From the NCBI GenBank assembly GCA_022827345.1, contig JAJDTB010000039.1:186001-250000 (forward strand): 64,000 nt of DNA, read 5' to 3'. Below are positions 1-11,300 of the stretch, in pieces (position 1 is the first letter of the stretch; the number at the start of each line of letters is the position of its first letter). The DNA is from Gemmatimonadota bacterium (GTDB lineage: Bacteria > Gemmatimonadota > Gemmatimonadetes > Longimicrobiales > Gaopeijiaceae). Made by a program: the position numbers and the translations under genes. The notes beneath the pieces were generated by a model that saw nothing but the letters and a program-made list of their open reading frames with translations, made no database searches and was not told the DNA's origin.

Positions 1-866
1 CCGAGCGGGGCCGAGTAGTCCTGGAAGGTCATGCCGCCGTAACCCGCCCTGGAGTCGTACGCGCGCGGCGTGTACTCGCCCAGTTCGGGCAGCTTGATGA
101 AGGAGTGATGCATGCGGACCGTGGCCGCCGCACCGGAAGCCGCGACGTTGGACACGCCTTCGAACGCGCCGCCGCCCCCGCCGAAGAAGCCGCCGCCCTG
201 TCCCCCGCCCTGCCGCACGAAGGTCAGCGAGGCCTCCATCTCGGTGTTCTCGGGGAAGTTCATCACCATCGGCAGATACACCGCGCTGCGGCTGGCGTCC
301 AGGCGGTACGTCCCCGGCCGCATGCGCCCGGCGAACCCGGCGATGTCCTGCATGAGGAAGGGGGTGAAGTCGATCAGCACCCGGTTGCCGGTCGCGGCGG
401 CGGCATCGAAGCCCCACAGCGTCGAAGGGGCGAAGGCGTCCTCAACCGCCTTGCGCTCGGCGGCATTGTCGCTGGACGCGCGGAAGCGGTAGTTCGGCTG
501 CGTCATCATGACCTTGGGGCCGATGCGCTGGAAGCGGACGACGCGCGAGCCGGCAAGCTGGCCGCGGTCGATCCCGATGTCGTTGGAGCCGAGCCCCGCG
601 CCGATCCCCGACGCGTGGAGGACATCGGTGTCCCACTGGTCGATCTCAAGCCAGATGCGGCCGCCCGCGTCGTCCCAGTACATGGGGAGGAAGCCGTCCA
701 TCAGCTCCATCGAGGCGGTTCGCTCCTCGATGGTGGGGAGGGGGGCGGGGTCGCCCGTGCCGCGCTGGGCGGCCAGGGGAGTGGCCGCGAGGGCGGTGGC
801 GGTGAGCGCCGCGAGGGCGAGGGGGGTGGCCGTCACTCGCATCGGCCGGATCCGGGTGGTCTTCAT
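1..866 (-). CDS. Partial DUF5117/DUF5118-like zinc-dependent metalloprotease (N-terminal part; runs off the left edge)
   Basis: Manual minus-strand translation from ATG at 866: MKTTRIRPMRVTATPLALAALTATALAATPLAAQRGTGDPAPLPTIEERTASMELMDGFLPMYWDDAGGRIWLEIDQ...; signal peptide and motifs typical of this family; open to position 1. Confidence 0.75.
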   Translation of the reverse strand, partial: MKTTRIRPMRVTATPLALAALTATALAATPLAAQRGTGDPAPLPTIEERTASMELMDGFLPMYWDDAGGRIWLEIDQWDTDVLHASGIGAGLGSNDIGIDRGQLAGSRVVRFQRIGPKVMMTQPNYRFRASSDNAAERKAVEDAFAPSTLWGFDAAAATGNRVLIDFTPFLMQDIAGFAGRMRPGTYRLDASRSAVYLPMVMNFPENTEMEASLTFVRQGGGQGGGFFGGGGGAFEGVSNVAASGAAATVRMHHSFIKLPELGEYTPRAYDSRAGYGGMTFQDYSAPL

Positions 867-1186
867 CGTCTTCGGTCCTCTTCGGGGGTGATACTTAACA
901 TTATTGTTTAGTGTATACAGGTTTTCGGCGCGTCGGCGGTCCCTTTGACCACAAATACTTAACAAATTTATTAACTGTCGTGCGTCGTCACGTGCTGCCG
1001 AGGCATTTGTACCACGGTCACGCATCTTACTGTGACCGTGTGACTTACGGGATTCGCCGATCCCGTTACCGCTGTTTGGTTCCCGCCGTTTGGATCATCG
1101 GGCGTCAACCTCGCGGCGGCGGCTGTCCAGAGCCGTCCTGAGTTGTACTTCGTCGGCCTGCTGGTAGCGCAATCCGCAGGTGAAGC

Positions 1187-1235
1187 GAATCGCGGCGGGA
1201 AATCGTATAAGTCTAACTGGGACTGCACGATCTGC
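1187..1235 (+). repeat. Dispersed 49-bp repeat, copy A
   Basis: gaatcgcggcgggaaatcgtataagtctaactgggactgcacgatctgc; 42/49 identical to the reverse complement of 40832-40880. Confidence 0.8.
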
Positions 1236-1349
1236 GCTTCCTACCGTAACGCTGCTTCCGTGCCCGCCACGCTGGAATGGCGAGGAAGTCGGGTCAAACT
1301 GCGGGAATCGCATTCCTATTTCGCACCGTCGGTTCAGGGTTTCGTCCAG

Positions 1350-1999
1350 AGCCGCAGGGGGAGGAAATGCCTCCGGCCTCCGAGGCGTGGCGCACATACC
1401 GTCGTCCGCCGTGACGACACGCTCCAGAGGCCGAGCGCCACGGCATGGTACGCCGCATCGTAGAGCGCGACACGTTACCTCACCGACTGGGACACGGCGC
1501 GGGCTCTCCACCTTGCGTCCAGCTTCGCCTCAGCCAGATCGAGTCCGAAAAAGGCGATGCGAGCAACTCGTCGGCGTCCTTGGAGAACCCTCGCCAGGGT
1601 GTTGCCCGCTTCGCAGATCGAGAGTTGGGGGACAACCAGGTCCGGGTTCCTGGCCGCCGTCTCGATAAGCAGTGCGAGCGCCGTACCGGTTCCTGCTCGG
1701 TCGTCGCCGGGAAGGAACCCATTTCAGAAAAACCGATGCGTCCGGCGTGGCGAATCGCGGGAGTCGCCGCTCCCGCCCCTCCCGTATCGACCGGACGATT
1801 CGGTCGGTCTTGATGGCGGACAGCCGAGCGCGCCGCGCGTCCATCCTTGCGGAGACATCCCGCTCTTGGATATTCCGGCCCGCTCTAGGATTGCGGCGTT
1901 GGCGGCCTGGCTTCGGTTGCCGCACGGCAGCCTCTGGATCACGCGCCACACTTCCTCATCCACCATGATGACACGGCGCGCCGTGCTGTTCTCTGCCAA
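1350..1999 (-). pseudogene. Decayed VapBC toxin-antitoxin locus (antitoxin plus PIN-domain toxin, several frameshifts and a stop)
   Basis: Minus-strand pieces in different frames: EEVWRVIQRLPCGNRSQAANAAILERAG / RMDARRARLSAIKTDRIVRSIREGRERR / RFATPDASVFLKWV / GTALALLIETAARNPDLVVPQLSICEAGNTLARVLQG / VALYDAAYHAVAL / VVTADD / RYVRHASEAGGI, the order of a VapB followed by a VapC PIN protein. Confidence 0.7.
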
Positions 2000-2248
2000 G
2001 CATTTCGATGGTATGTGTAACGGTTACGACTTCCGCGAGCGGCACCAAGTCCGGCGATGGCAACCGCGCCAGCTACCAAGCCGCCCGGTGGATGGTATCT
2101 TATCTTGCAGAGGGCATCCGTGCGGTCCGTGCGGCCACACAGCGATGTCGGTCTACTTTCGATTTCGTCATGCGGAGCATGTCCCGTAGCGGCATGATGC
2201 ACACGATGGCCGGGTGCGAGCCCTTCGTGGAGGAGAATTACGCAGCCT

Positions 2249-3163
2249 ATGGGTACGAGCAGGTTGAACCACCATTGGAGCGCTGCGCTGAAGTCCGAAG
2301 CGATGAGCATCATCCGCGAGGGCGTCGCGGCCGCCGCCCGGCCCGTGATGCTCTATTCCATCGGCAAGGACTCTTCCGTCCTGTTGCATCTGGCGCGCGA
2401 GGCGTTCTGGCCCGCGCCCTTGCCGATGCCGCTGCTGCATGTGGACACCACGTGGAAGTTCCGCGAAATGATCGCCTTTCGCGACCGCGTCGCGGCGGAG
2501 GCCGACATCGAAATGGTCGTCCACACGAATCGGCAGGGAGTCGACGACGGCGTCACGCCGTTCACGCATGGATCCGCCCACTACACCGAGGTGATGAAGA
2601 CCGTGGCCCTGCGTCAGGCGCTCGACGCCGGACGCTACGACATGATCTTCGTCGGAGCGCGCCGGGACGAGGAGAAGTCCCGCGCCAAGGAGCGCGTATT
2701 CTCGCTTCGCGACGCCGCCCACCAGTGGGATCCGAGAGCCCAGCGGCCGGAGCTGTGGGACCTTTACAATGCGCGACTCAATCCGGGCGAGTCCCTCCGC
2801 GTCTCTCCGCTCTCCAACTGGTCGGAAACCGACATTTGGCGCTACATCGCCCAAGAGGAAATCCCCATCGTGCCGCTCTACTACGCTGCGGCGCGCCCCG
2901 TCGTCGAGCGCCGTGGCCAACTGATCATGGTAGACGACGAGCGCATGCCGCTGGAGCTGGGCGAGACCCCCGCACAGCGGCACGTTCGTTTCCGCACGCT
3001 GGGATGCTACCCGCTCACTGCGGCGGTCGAGAGCGACGCCGACAGCCTCGAAGCGGTGATCGCGGAAACGCTGGCGGCCGACCACTCCGAACGCGAAGGC
3101 CGGCTCATCGATCACGACGGCGAGGCTTCGATGGAGCTTAAGAAGAGGGACGGCTATTTCTGA
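2249..3163 (+). CDS. cysD: Sulfate adenylyltransferase subunit 2
   Basis: 304 aa; PP-loop ATPase motif [52 protein letters not shown]; followed by cysNC. Confidence 0.96.
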   Translation: MGTSRLNHHWSAALKSEAMSIIREGVAAAARPVMLYSIGKDSSVLLHLAREAFWPAPLPMPLLHVDTTWKFREMIAFRDRVAAEADIEMVVHTNRQGVDDGVTPFTHGSAHYTEVMKTVALRQALDAGRYDMIFVGARRDEEKSRAKERVFSLRDAAHQWDPRAQRPELWDLYNARLNPGESLRVSPLSNWSETDIWRYIAQEEIPIVPLYYAAARPVVERRGQLIMVDDERMPLELGETPAQRHVRFRTLGCYPLTAAVESDADSLEAVIAETLAADHSEREGRLIDHDGEASMELKKRDGYF

Positions 3164-3188
3164 TGCGCCCGGAAGTTCGAGAGCTGCC

Positions 3189-5078
3189 GTGAGCCGCGGT
3201 GCCGGATCCCGCAAGGACGTTGCCAGCAAGGACGGCGCCAAGTTCCCCTCGACCCTGCGGTTCGTCCTCTGTGGCGGCGTGGACGACGGGAAGAGCACTC
3301 TCATCGGGCGCATTCTGTACGAATGCCGACAGGTGTTCGCGGATCAGGTGCGGGCGGTGGAGGAGGACTCGCGCAGATACGGCACACAGGGCGACGCGCC
3401 CGATCTGGCACTCCTCCTGGACGGCCTGCGGGACGAGCGCCGGCAGGGCATCACCATCGACGTCGCCTACCGCAGCTTCGAGACGGCCCGGCGGCGCTTC
3501 ATCGTCGCCGACGCGCCAGGCCACGAGCAGTACACGCGCAACATGGCGACCGGCACCTCCACCGCCGATCTTGCGGTCGTGATGGCCGACGCGCGCAAGG
3601 GCATCCTGCCCCAGACCGGCCGTCACACTCGGATCGCGGCCATGTTCGGGGTGCACCACTTCGTTCTCGCGGTAAACAAGATGGACTTGGTGCAGTGGGA
3701 TCGCGACGCCTTCGAGTCGATCGACGCCGCGTACCGGACAATGGCGAAGGAGATCGGGGTTTCGCGGGTCGTTTCCGCTCCCGTTTCCGCTCTCACGGGG
3801 GACAACCTGAGGAGGCGCAGCCCGCACACGCCCTGGTACGCCGGCCCGACGCTGCTCGAGCACCTGGAGACGGTCGAGGTCGGGCGGCCCGCCGTCCAGA
3901 GGCCCTTCCGCATGCCGGTCCAGTACGTCAACCGTCCCGATCCCGACTTTCGCGGGTACTGCGGGCGAATCGCGACCGGCGAGGTGGTTACCGGAGACCG
4001 GGTGCGCATAGAGCCGGCGGGCACGGTCGCCGAGGTCGAGTCGATCCTTGCGCGGAGGGCGGCTCGGGACGGCGCGGCCCGCGGTGATTCGGTCACCCTC
4101 ACCCTCAGGCCGGAGGTCGACGTTATCCGCGGCGACGTCATCGCGGCCGCCGGGGATCCCCTCGAAGCGGCGGACCAGTTGCGTGCGCGCGTGCTTTGGA
4201 TGGGCGACGAACCGATGGCGGCGGGACGCTCGTACCGGATGAGGCTGCATACGCATGAAGTGGACGCCTGGGTGACGCGAATCCGGCACAGGGTGGACGT
4301 TTCCGACGGCAGCGAACTGGCCGCCGAGCGGCTCGAACTCAACGACCTGGGCGTGGTCAATCTCGCGACCCGGCGGCCAGTCCCGTTCGCTCCCTTCGCC
4401 CAGTCGCGCGCGCTCGGGGGCTTCATTCTGATCGACCGCCTGACCAACGCGACCGTCGGAGCGGGCACGATCATGTTTTCGCTCATGCGCGCGGCGAACC
4501 TGAAATGGCGAGACTTCAGCGTCACCAGAGACAAGCGGGCCGAGATGAAGCGGCAGCGCGCGCGCTGCCTGTGGTTGACCGGTCTGTCCGCTTCCGGAAA
4601 GTCCACCTTGGCGGACCTGCTGGAAAGGCGCCTCGCGAGCGAAGGCCGCCACACCTACCTGCTCGACGGCGACAATGTGCGCCACGGCCTCAATCGGGAC
4701 CTCGGCTTCACCGAGACGGATCGCGTCGAGAACATCCGCCGGGTGTCGGAGGTGGCCCGCCTCATGGTCGACGCGGGACTGGTTGTGATCGTGTCCTTCA
4801 TCAGCCCATTCCAATCGGAACGCGACTTCGCCCGCGGCCTGTTCAAGCCGGGCGACTTCATGGAGATCTTCGTTGATGCGCCGATCGAAGTCTGCGCCCG
4901 ACGCGATCCGAAGGGCCTCTACGCGAAGGCGAGGCGTGGCGAGATCAGGAACTTCACGGGGGTGGACAGTGCTTACGAGCGCCCCGAACGACCGGATCTC
5001 AGGCTGGACACCGAGAAGCTGTCGCCGGAGGAATGCGTCGACCTGGTGATGAGGGCGCTGGGTAGCGGCCACGGGTAA
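3189..5078 (+). CDS. cysNC: Bifunctional sulfate adenylyltransferase subunit 1 / adenylylsulfate kinase (CysNC fusion)
   Basis: GTPase motifs GGVDDGKSTLIGR, DAPGHEQYTRNMATG, NKMDLV; C-terminal APS kinase GLSASGKSTLADLLERRL, DGDNVRHGLNRDLGF. Confidence 0.96.
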   Translation: MSRGAGSRKDVASKDGAKFPSTLRFVLCGGVDDGKSTLIGRILYECRQVFADQVRAVEEDSRRYGTQGDAPDLALLLDGLRDERRQGITIDVAYRSFETARRRFIVADAPGHEQYTRNMATGTSTADLAVVMADARKGILPQTGRHTRIAAMFGVHHFVLAVNKMDLVQWDRDAFESIDAAYRTMAKEIGVSRVVSAPVSALTGDNLRRRSPHTPWYAGPTLLEHLETVEVGRPAVQRPFRMPVQYVNRPDPDFRGYCGRIATGEVVTGDRVRIEPAGTVAEVESILARRAARDGAARGDSVTLTLRPEVDVIRGDVIAAAGDPLEAADQLRARVLWMGDEPMAAGRSYRMRLHTHEVDAWVTRIRHRVDVSDGSELAAERLELNDLGVVNLATRRPVPFAPFAQSRALGGFILIDRLTNATVGAGTIMFSLMRAANLKWRDFSVTRDKRAEMKRQRARCLWLTGLSASGKSTLADLLERRLASEGRHTYLLDGDNVRHGLNRDLGFTETDRVENIRRVSEVARLMVDAGLVVIVSFISPFQSERDFARGLFKPGDFMEIFVDAPIEVCARRDPKGLYAKARRGEIRNFTGVDSAYERPERPDLRLDTEKLSPEECVDLVMRALGSGHG

Positions 5079-5201
5079 TGCTGCCCTGGGGACCGATCAG
5101 CGGTCGATGCGTCGTCTCCCGCCGGACTACTTGAGCAGCGAGGCCCCCAAGTCGAGCCGTTCGCCCACGGGCATTGCTATCGTTAATGTTACGGTTGGCA
5201 G

Positions 5202-6605
5202 TTGCGAGTACCGGATTACACAATCGCAAGCACTATACGTTGGGAGATCATCATGGCCACGCAACATCGCGAACGATGGTTCGATCGGTTCCGGAACGTC
5301 CGGCGCCGCGCCACGGACACGACGGGCCTCTTTGCCGAGTTGCACCGCCGGCACGGAGACGCCGCCTCCTTCCCGATGCTGGGGAAGCGGTACACGGTGT
5401 TCTTCGATCCCATGCAGATGGAGGAAGCCCTAATCGGGCATCACGAGTGCCTTCACAAGGGCCGCGAGCAGAAGGAGGCCCTGGAGAACCCCTGCCTGGT
5501 CACCGCCGACGGAGAGGACCACCAGTGGCGGCGCAAGCTGATCCAGCCTTCGTTCACTCCCAAGGCTCTCCGGAGCTACGCCGGCGTCATGACCGACGAC
5601 ATCGTCATGCGGCGCGACCGGATCGACGACGGCGATTTACTGGACATGAACGACCTCACTCACGAGATCGCTCTCTCTATCGCCGCGCGCACCTTCTTCG
5701 GCGAGGACCTCGAAGACGTGACTCCGACCGTCATCAAGGAGGCGCTTGCCGGCTATCGGTGGCTCATCATGCTCTCGTTTCTGCCGATGCGGCACTTCTT
5801 CCGGGCCCTTCCTCTTCCGAAGTCCATCGCGGCGAAGAAGGCCATCCGGCGCCTGGACGACAGCATCTACGCCGCCATTCGCCGAATACGAGCCGCCGGC
5901 AAAGAGGGGGGGGAACTGGTCTCGCACCTGGTGCATTCGTGGGAGAAAGGCCACCCGCGCGGCACGTTCACCGAGGCCGAGGTCAAAGACGAGGTCGTCG
6001 CGGTTCTTATCGCGGGGCACGAGAGCACCGCAGCCGCCATGGCCTGGAGCTTTTATCACCTGAGCCGCAACCCCGAGGCCCGCGAGTGTCTCGAGCGGGA
6101 GGTCGACGAGGTGCTGGGCGGTCGCGCGCCCGGGTTCGACGATGTTCCCAAGCTTCCCTACATCGGCGCGGTCGTCGACGAGACCATGCGCGTGTCCCCG
6201 TCCGTTGCCTACCTCGATCGGGTTGCCGTCAAGGACATCACGATCGGCGGCACGCGCGTCAGGAAGGGCGACGGAGCGCTCTTCAACACCATGACGCCGA
6301 TGCATTCCGCAAAGTACTTTCCCGAACCTGAGCGGTTTCTGCCCGAACGATGGCTGGAACCGAAGGCGAGGAAGGGGCGCCCGCGTTACGCCTACGCCCC
6401 CTTCGGCAGCGGGCCACGTCTGTGCAGCGGCTTCCGCTTCTCGCGAATTCAGCTGGTTCTCGCCCTGGCGATCATGGCCCAGCGGTGGAGGTTCGACCTC
6501 CTGTCCTCGGAGGAGCCGCCGGTCCTTGACCTCGTCATCTACAAGTTCAAGGGAGCCTTGGATATGCGGGCGCGGGCCAGGGAGGCTCCCAGCCTGGCGA
6601 CATGA
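5202..6605 (+). CDS. Cytochrome P450
   Basis: I-helix AGHESTAAAM, ExxR DETMRVSP, heme loop FGSGPRLCSG. Confidence 0.93.
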   Translation: MRVPDYTIASTIRWEIIMATQHRERWFDRFRNVRRRATDTTGLFAELHRRHGDAASFPMLGKRYTVFFDPMQMEEALIGHHECLHKGREQKEALENPCLVTADGEDHQWRRKLIQPSFTPKALRSYAGVMTDDIVMRRDRIDDGDLLDMNDLTHEIALSIAARTFFGEDLEDVTPTVIKEALAGYRWLIMLSFLPMRHFFRALPLPKSIAAKKAIRRLDDSIYAAIRRIRAAGKEGGELVSHLVHSWEKGHPRGTFTEAEVKDEVVAVLIAGHESTAAAMAWSFYHLSRNPEARECLEREVDEVLGGRAPGFDDVPKLPYIGAVVDETMRVSPSVAYLDRVAVKDITIGGTRVRKGDGALFNTMTPMHSAKYFPEPERFLPERWLEPKARKGRPRYAYAPFGSGPRLCSGFRFSRIQLVLALAIMAQRWRFDLLSSEEPPVLDLVIYKFKGALDMRARAREAPSLAT

Positions 6606-6677
6606 CTCATTCGCCGGAGCGAGGGCTGGGCGGCTGACGGCTCTCGATCCGCGTCGGGCTGGTGCGCGCGCAGCCCC

Positions 6678-8274
6678 TCAGGGAACCAGGGACGCGTCGG
6701 CACCGGCGTGCCGCACCGGGCGGAAGAACGGCGAGAGCACGACCGCCAGAAGAGCGGCCACGAGCAGCACGAACAGGGCTTGGTCCAGCGCCTCGATCAG
6801 AGCCAGCCTTGTGGATCCGAGCAGCTCCTCGTCCACCGAAAGTTCCGCTCCATCGGCCAGCGTCATGGATCCGCCCGCGCCGGTCTCCAGGATCGCCTCG
6901 GGGTTCTGCTTGACGGTCTCGAACACCGACGCCGGCGCACTCGTACCGTGGTCCAGCGCGATGTCGTCGACCCTGGTCGCGAACCCGGTCGAAAAGACCG
7001 TGCCGGCGATCGCCAGCCCCGCCATGCCGCCGAAGTGGCGGAAGAAGAGATTCGCGGAGCTCGCCGCCCCCACGGAACGGTGCGGCACGATCAGTTGCAG
7101 CGCAACGGCGACGAAAGTCAGCGCGCCGCCCAGTGATACGCCAAGCGCCAACAGGTAGGCGCTAAGCCATGCCGTGCCGGTGGACGCGTCCGCGCGCCAG
7201 ACCAAGTACATCGCCGCTCCCAGAACCACCGCGCACGCCAAGATATGGCGGCGGCAGTCCGCGTTGGATCGCGGAAACAGCTTTCCCGCCGCGGCGCTGC
7301 CCACCACCACCCCGACCAGGACCGGCAGAAGCATCATGCCGCTCATGGTTGCGTCGGCCCCGTAGTCCGCGCGGAACAGCAGCGGCAGAAACACCATGAG
7401 CGAGTACAGGGCCACGCCGGTCAGGAAGGCGAGGCCCAGCCCCGTTGCCATTCCCGGAGCCTCGTAGATGGAAAGGGGCATGATGGGGTGGCTGGCCCGG
7501 CGCTCCACCACCACGAAGACCACCGCCATGGCCAGTCCGCCGCCGAACAGGAGCAGCGAGGTGGCCGAGAGCCAGGGGTGCGCCACGCCTCCCAGCGACA
7601 TTCCCATCATCAGGGCCACCCCGCCGATCGTCAGGACAGCGATGCCGAGGTAGTCCACCTTGGCGTTCTCGACGACCGGGGTGGCGGGAAACCTGCGGTG
7701 GAGCTGCCATGCGACCGGCAGCATGAACGGCGCGGGCACGAGGAAAACGGCCCGCCAGGTCAACAGATCGGTGATGACGCCGCCCAGCATCGGGCCGACC
7801 AGGGACGCAAGCGCCAAGACGGCGATAGCCGTGCCCATCTTCTTGCCCCGATCCTCCGCGGGAAAGAGGTCGGCCACCGCGGCCACAGCGCTCGCGGCGA
7901 TGACCCCCGCCGCGAGACCCTGCGCGACGCGCAGGGCGATCGCCTGATCCATCGTCTGGCTCAGACCGACGAGGATCGTCGTGACGGCCAGGGCCCACAT
8001 TCCGCCGACGAGGAACCCCTTGCGCCCGAGGACATCGCCGAGCCCGCCCGCAATCGGCAGCGCCAGGGACAGGGCCACCAGAAACCCGCTGAGCACCCAG
8101 ACATAGCGGTCGAACCCTCCCAGATCGGAGGTCATTTCAGGAAGGGCCGTGACGACGGCCGTTTGGATCAACGGGACGAAGAACAGCATCGTGAGGATGA
8201 GCCGCATGGCCGTCTTGGCCACATCCGGATCCCGTGCGGGCCGCCCGCCTTCGGTCATTCTCTTCTCCGCCATT
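6678..8274 (-). CDS. MFS drug-efflux-type transporter (DHA2/EmrB-like, about 14 TM)
   Basis: MAEKRMTEGG... LGGFDRYVWVLSGFLVALSLALPIAGGLGDVLGRKGFLVGGM; multiple TM segments; start chosen at 8274 inside the ORF reaching 8342. Confidence 0.9.
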
Positions 8275-8376
8275 TTTCCACCTCCGGTGTGTAGGCGTGT
8301 CGGCGAGACCGGCCGGCGCGCGTCGACGGGGCGTCCGCGCACGAGCCGCGTCTCAATCGGTCGGATGGGCCAAGTC

Positions 8377-11300
8377 TCATTTTCCGGGCAGGGTGGCCCG
8401 GGAGCCGATGTGGGTGGGTATCGAGGCCAGCGCCGGCACGAGCATCATCAGCACGGGCGTTGCGAACAGCACGCCGAAGCCGAGCGCCGCAGCCATCGGG
8501 ACGAGGAACTGAGCCTGCACGCTACGCTCGAGAATAAGCGGCAATATGCCCAGAAAGGTGGTCAGAGATGTGAGGAAGATCGGTCGGAAGCGGGACTTCG
8601 CCCCCTCGATGATTGCCTGGCGGGCCGGCATCCCCGCACGCTGCCGCTCATGAATGAAGTCCACAAGCACCAGCGAGTCGTTCACGATGAGCCCGGTGAG
8701 TCCGATCACGGCGAACAACGAGATCACGGCGAGCGGCACGCCGAGCAGGAGGTGGCCGAGCAGGGCGCCGATCAGGCCGAAGGGGATCGCCGCCATGATG
8801 ATGAGCGGCTTGGTGTAGGAGGGGAAAGGAATTGCCAGAAGCGCGTATATCGCCAGTATGGCCAGGAGGGCGGCCACCCCGAGCGCGCCCAGCGACTCCC
8901 CGAGCTCCCTCTGTTCTCCGCCTATGGCGTAACTGAAATCGGGGTCGGCCGCCGTAAGCCGCGGCAGGATCGAGGCTTCGAGCGCGTCGGTGGCCTCCCG
9001 GCTGCTGGTGGTGCCAACATCGACCGCCGCCGTGACCGTCAGCGCCCTCCGCCCGTCGTTCCTCCTGATGACGGAGGGAGATCTGTCGAACTCCACCGAG
9101 GCCACGCTGCGAAGGGCGACTTCGCCGCCGCCCGGTACGCGCACAAGGTAGTCTTCAACGTCGCCGATCGAGTTGCGCTCCTCGTCGGGCAGCCTCACAA
9201 GGACGCGCACCTCCTCGTTTCCGCGCTGCACGCGCACGGCCTCCACGCCGAAAAAGGCCGCACGCACCTGGCTTGCCAGATCGTCGAGGGTGATGCCGAT
9301 TGTTCGGCCGGCCGGAAGCAGGTTCAGCCGCATCTCGCGGTTGCCCCGCTCGTGGTCGGCCCGGACGTTGTAGACCCCGGCCAGGGTGCGCAGAGTCGCG
9401 ATCACGGAATCGCCCGATGCGGCCAAGCGCGCGGGGTCGTCGTGCGAGAGTTCGACATGCACGGGAGCGCCCAGCGAAAAGAACTCCGAGGTGATGGTCA
9501 GGGAACGCGCCTCGGGAATGCTCCCCACCTCCTCGATCCAGAGATCCTCCAGCGCGAACGCCGAAAGATCGCGCTCCTCGGGGCTGGTGAGACGGAATTG
9601 GATCGACCCCACGTTGGGGAGCGGAACAGTGTTCTGATTCCCCAGTCCGTCCACGAAACGGGGAGGCTCGCCGATCGTCAGGGTCACGCCCTTCAGCACG
9701 GACTCCGCGTCCTCGCCCGTCGCCTCGAGAGCGCGGGCGAGCGCCTCGTGGCCGTCCGCCTCGATCCGGCGAGCAATCTCGTGGGTGCGCTCCGCCGGCG
9801 TGCCCTCGGGCATCTCCAGACTCGCCGAGACCACGTCGCTCTCCACCGCCGGCGACACCACGACCTGGATCAGCCCCGCCGGCACGGCGGCCAGCGAGAC
9901 GACGAGCAGTCCCGTGGCCCCGGCGATCACCAGCCCGGGGTGCGCGGTGGAGTAACGGAGAGTGCGATCCAGCGGCCCGTCGATGAATCGCTGCAGCCCG
10001 TTATTGATTCGCCGCTTGAAGCGCGCTAGGGCGGCCGGGGGGGAGCCGCGCCCGCGCCGCGCCCCGGAGGCGGCGAGGTGGTGGGGAAGAATCAGCAGCG
10101 ACTCGATCAGCGAAACCGCGACAACCGCGATGACGACCAACGGGATGTCCGCCATGATGGCGCCGACCGGTCCGGGGACCATCGCAAGCGGGGCGAAGGC
10201 CACCATCGTCGTGAGCACGGCGAGGACCACCGGCCGGACGACGCGTTGCGCGCCCCGTATTGATGCGTCGGTGCGCGAGAGCCCCTTTTCGCGCGCCACA
10301 TAAATGTTCTCGCTCACCACGATGGCGTCGTCCACCACGATCCCGATCGCCATGATGAATCCGGTGATCGAAAAAACGTTCAGCGATACATCGAGCAGCG
10401 CCAGCGCCACGAGAGCGCCAACGAAGGCAACGGCGATCCCCGCCGACACCCAGAACGCCAGCCTGGTGTCGAGGAAGAGCCACAGGGCGCCCATGACGAG
10501 AATCAGCCCGAAGAGGCCGTTCTTGAGCATGAGCCCGAGCCTGGACTCGAGCTGCGTGACGAGGTCGAACCCGATGTCGATCTCCACGCCCGCGGGAAGC
10601 CTGGGGACGATTGCCTCGTCCAGGTGCCGCCGGACGACCTCCAGGATTTCGATGGCGTTCTCGTCCGAGGTGCGGAAGACGTCGACGTACGCCGCCGGCT
10701 TGCCCTGGTAGAGCGAGAACCGGTCTCCCTCCTCGAATCCGTCGCGCACATCGGCGATCTGTCCGAGCCGCACGATGGTGCCGTCGGACCGGCTGACGAC
10801 GATGATCCGTTCGAAGTCCTCCTGCGTATAGTTCTTTCCGGTGGAGCGGATCCGCACGCGCTCGCTCTCCGTGTCGATGCTCCCGGCCGAAAGCTCGAGG
10901 GAACCGGCCCGGATCGCCGCAGCCACATCGGCAAGGGATAGTCCCAGCGCCTTCAGCCGGGCCTGCGACACGAGTACGGAGATTTCGTAGTCGCGCACCC
11001 CCGACACTTCCACGTAGGAGATCTCGGGCCGGGCGGAGAGCGATTGCTCTGTCAGGAGCGCCACCTCCTTCAACGCTCGCTCCGGGACGTCGCCGTAGAT
11101 CACCAACTGAACGCTGCTCTGCTGGTTGGTGACTTCGAAAACTTCCGGGCGCTCGGCTCCCTGCGGAAAGGTCTGGATTCGGTCAACCCGGGCCTTGATG
11201 TCGTCGAGAACCCGGCTGACATCGGCGTCCCTTCTCACCTGCGCCGAAACCGTCGCCAGGCCCTCCGCAGCCGTCGAACTGATCTCACGCACCCCGTCGA

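Noticed and set aside
1470-1480. Stop inside the VapC-like remnant considered as a possible Sec codon
   Set aside because: The stop is TAA, and several frameshifts surround it, so this is decay and not recoding.
3138-5072. 644-aa minus-strand ORF antisense to cysNC
   Set aside because: Shadow ORF of a high-GC coding region; composition is Arg/His/Gly-rich with no family motifs, while the plus frame is clearly CysNC.
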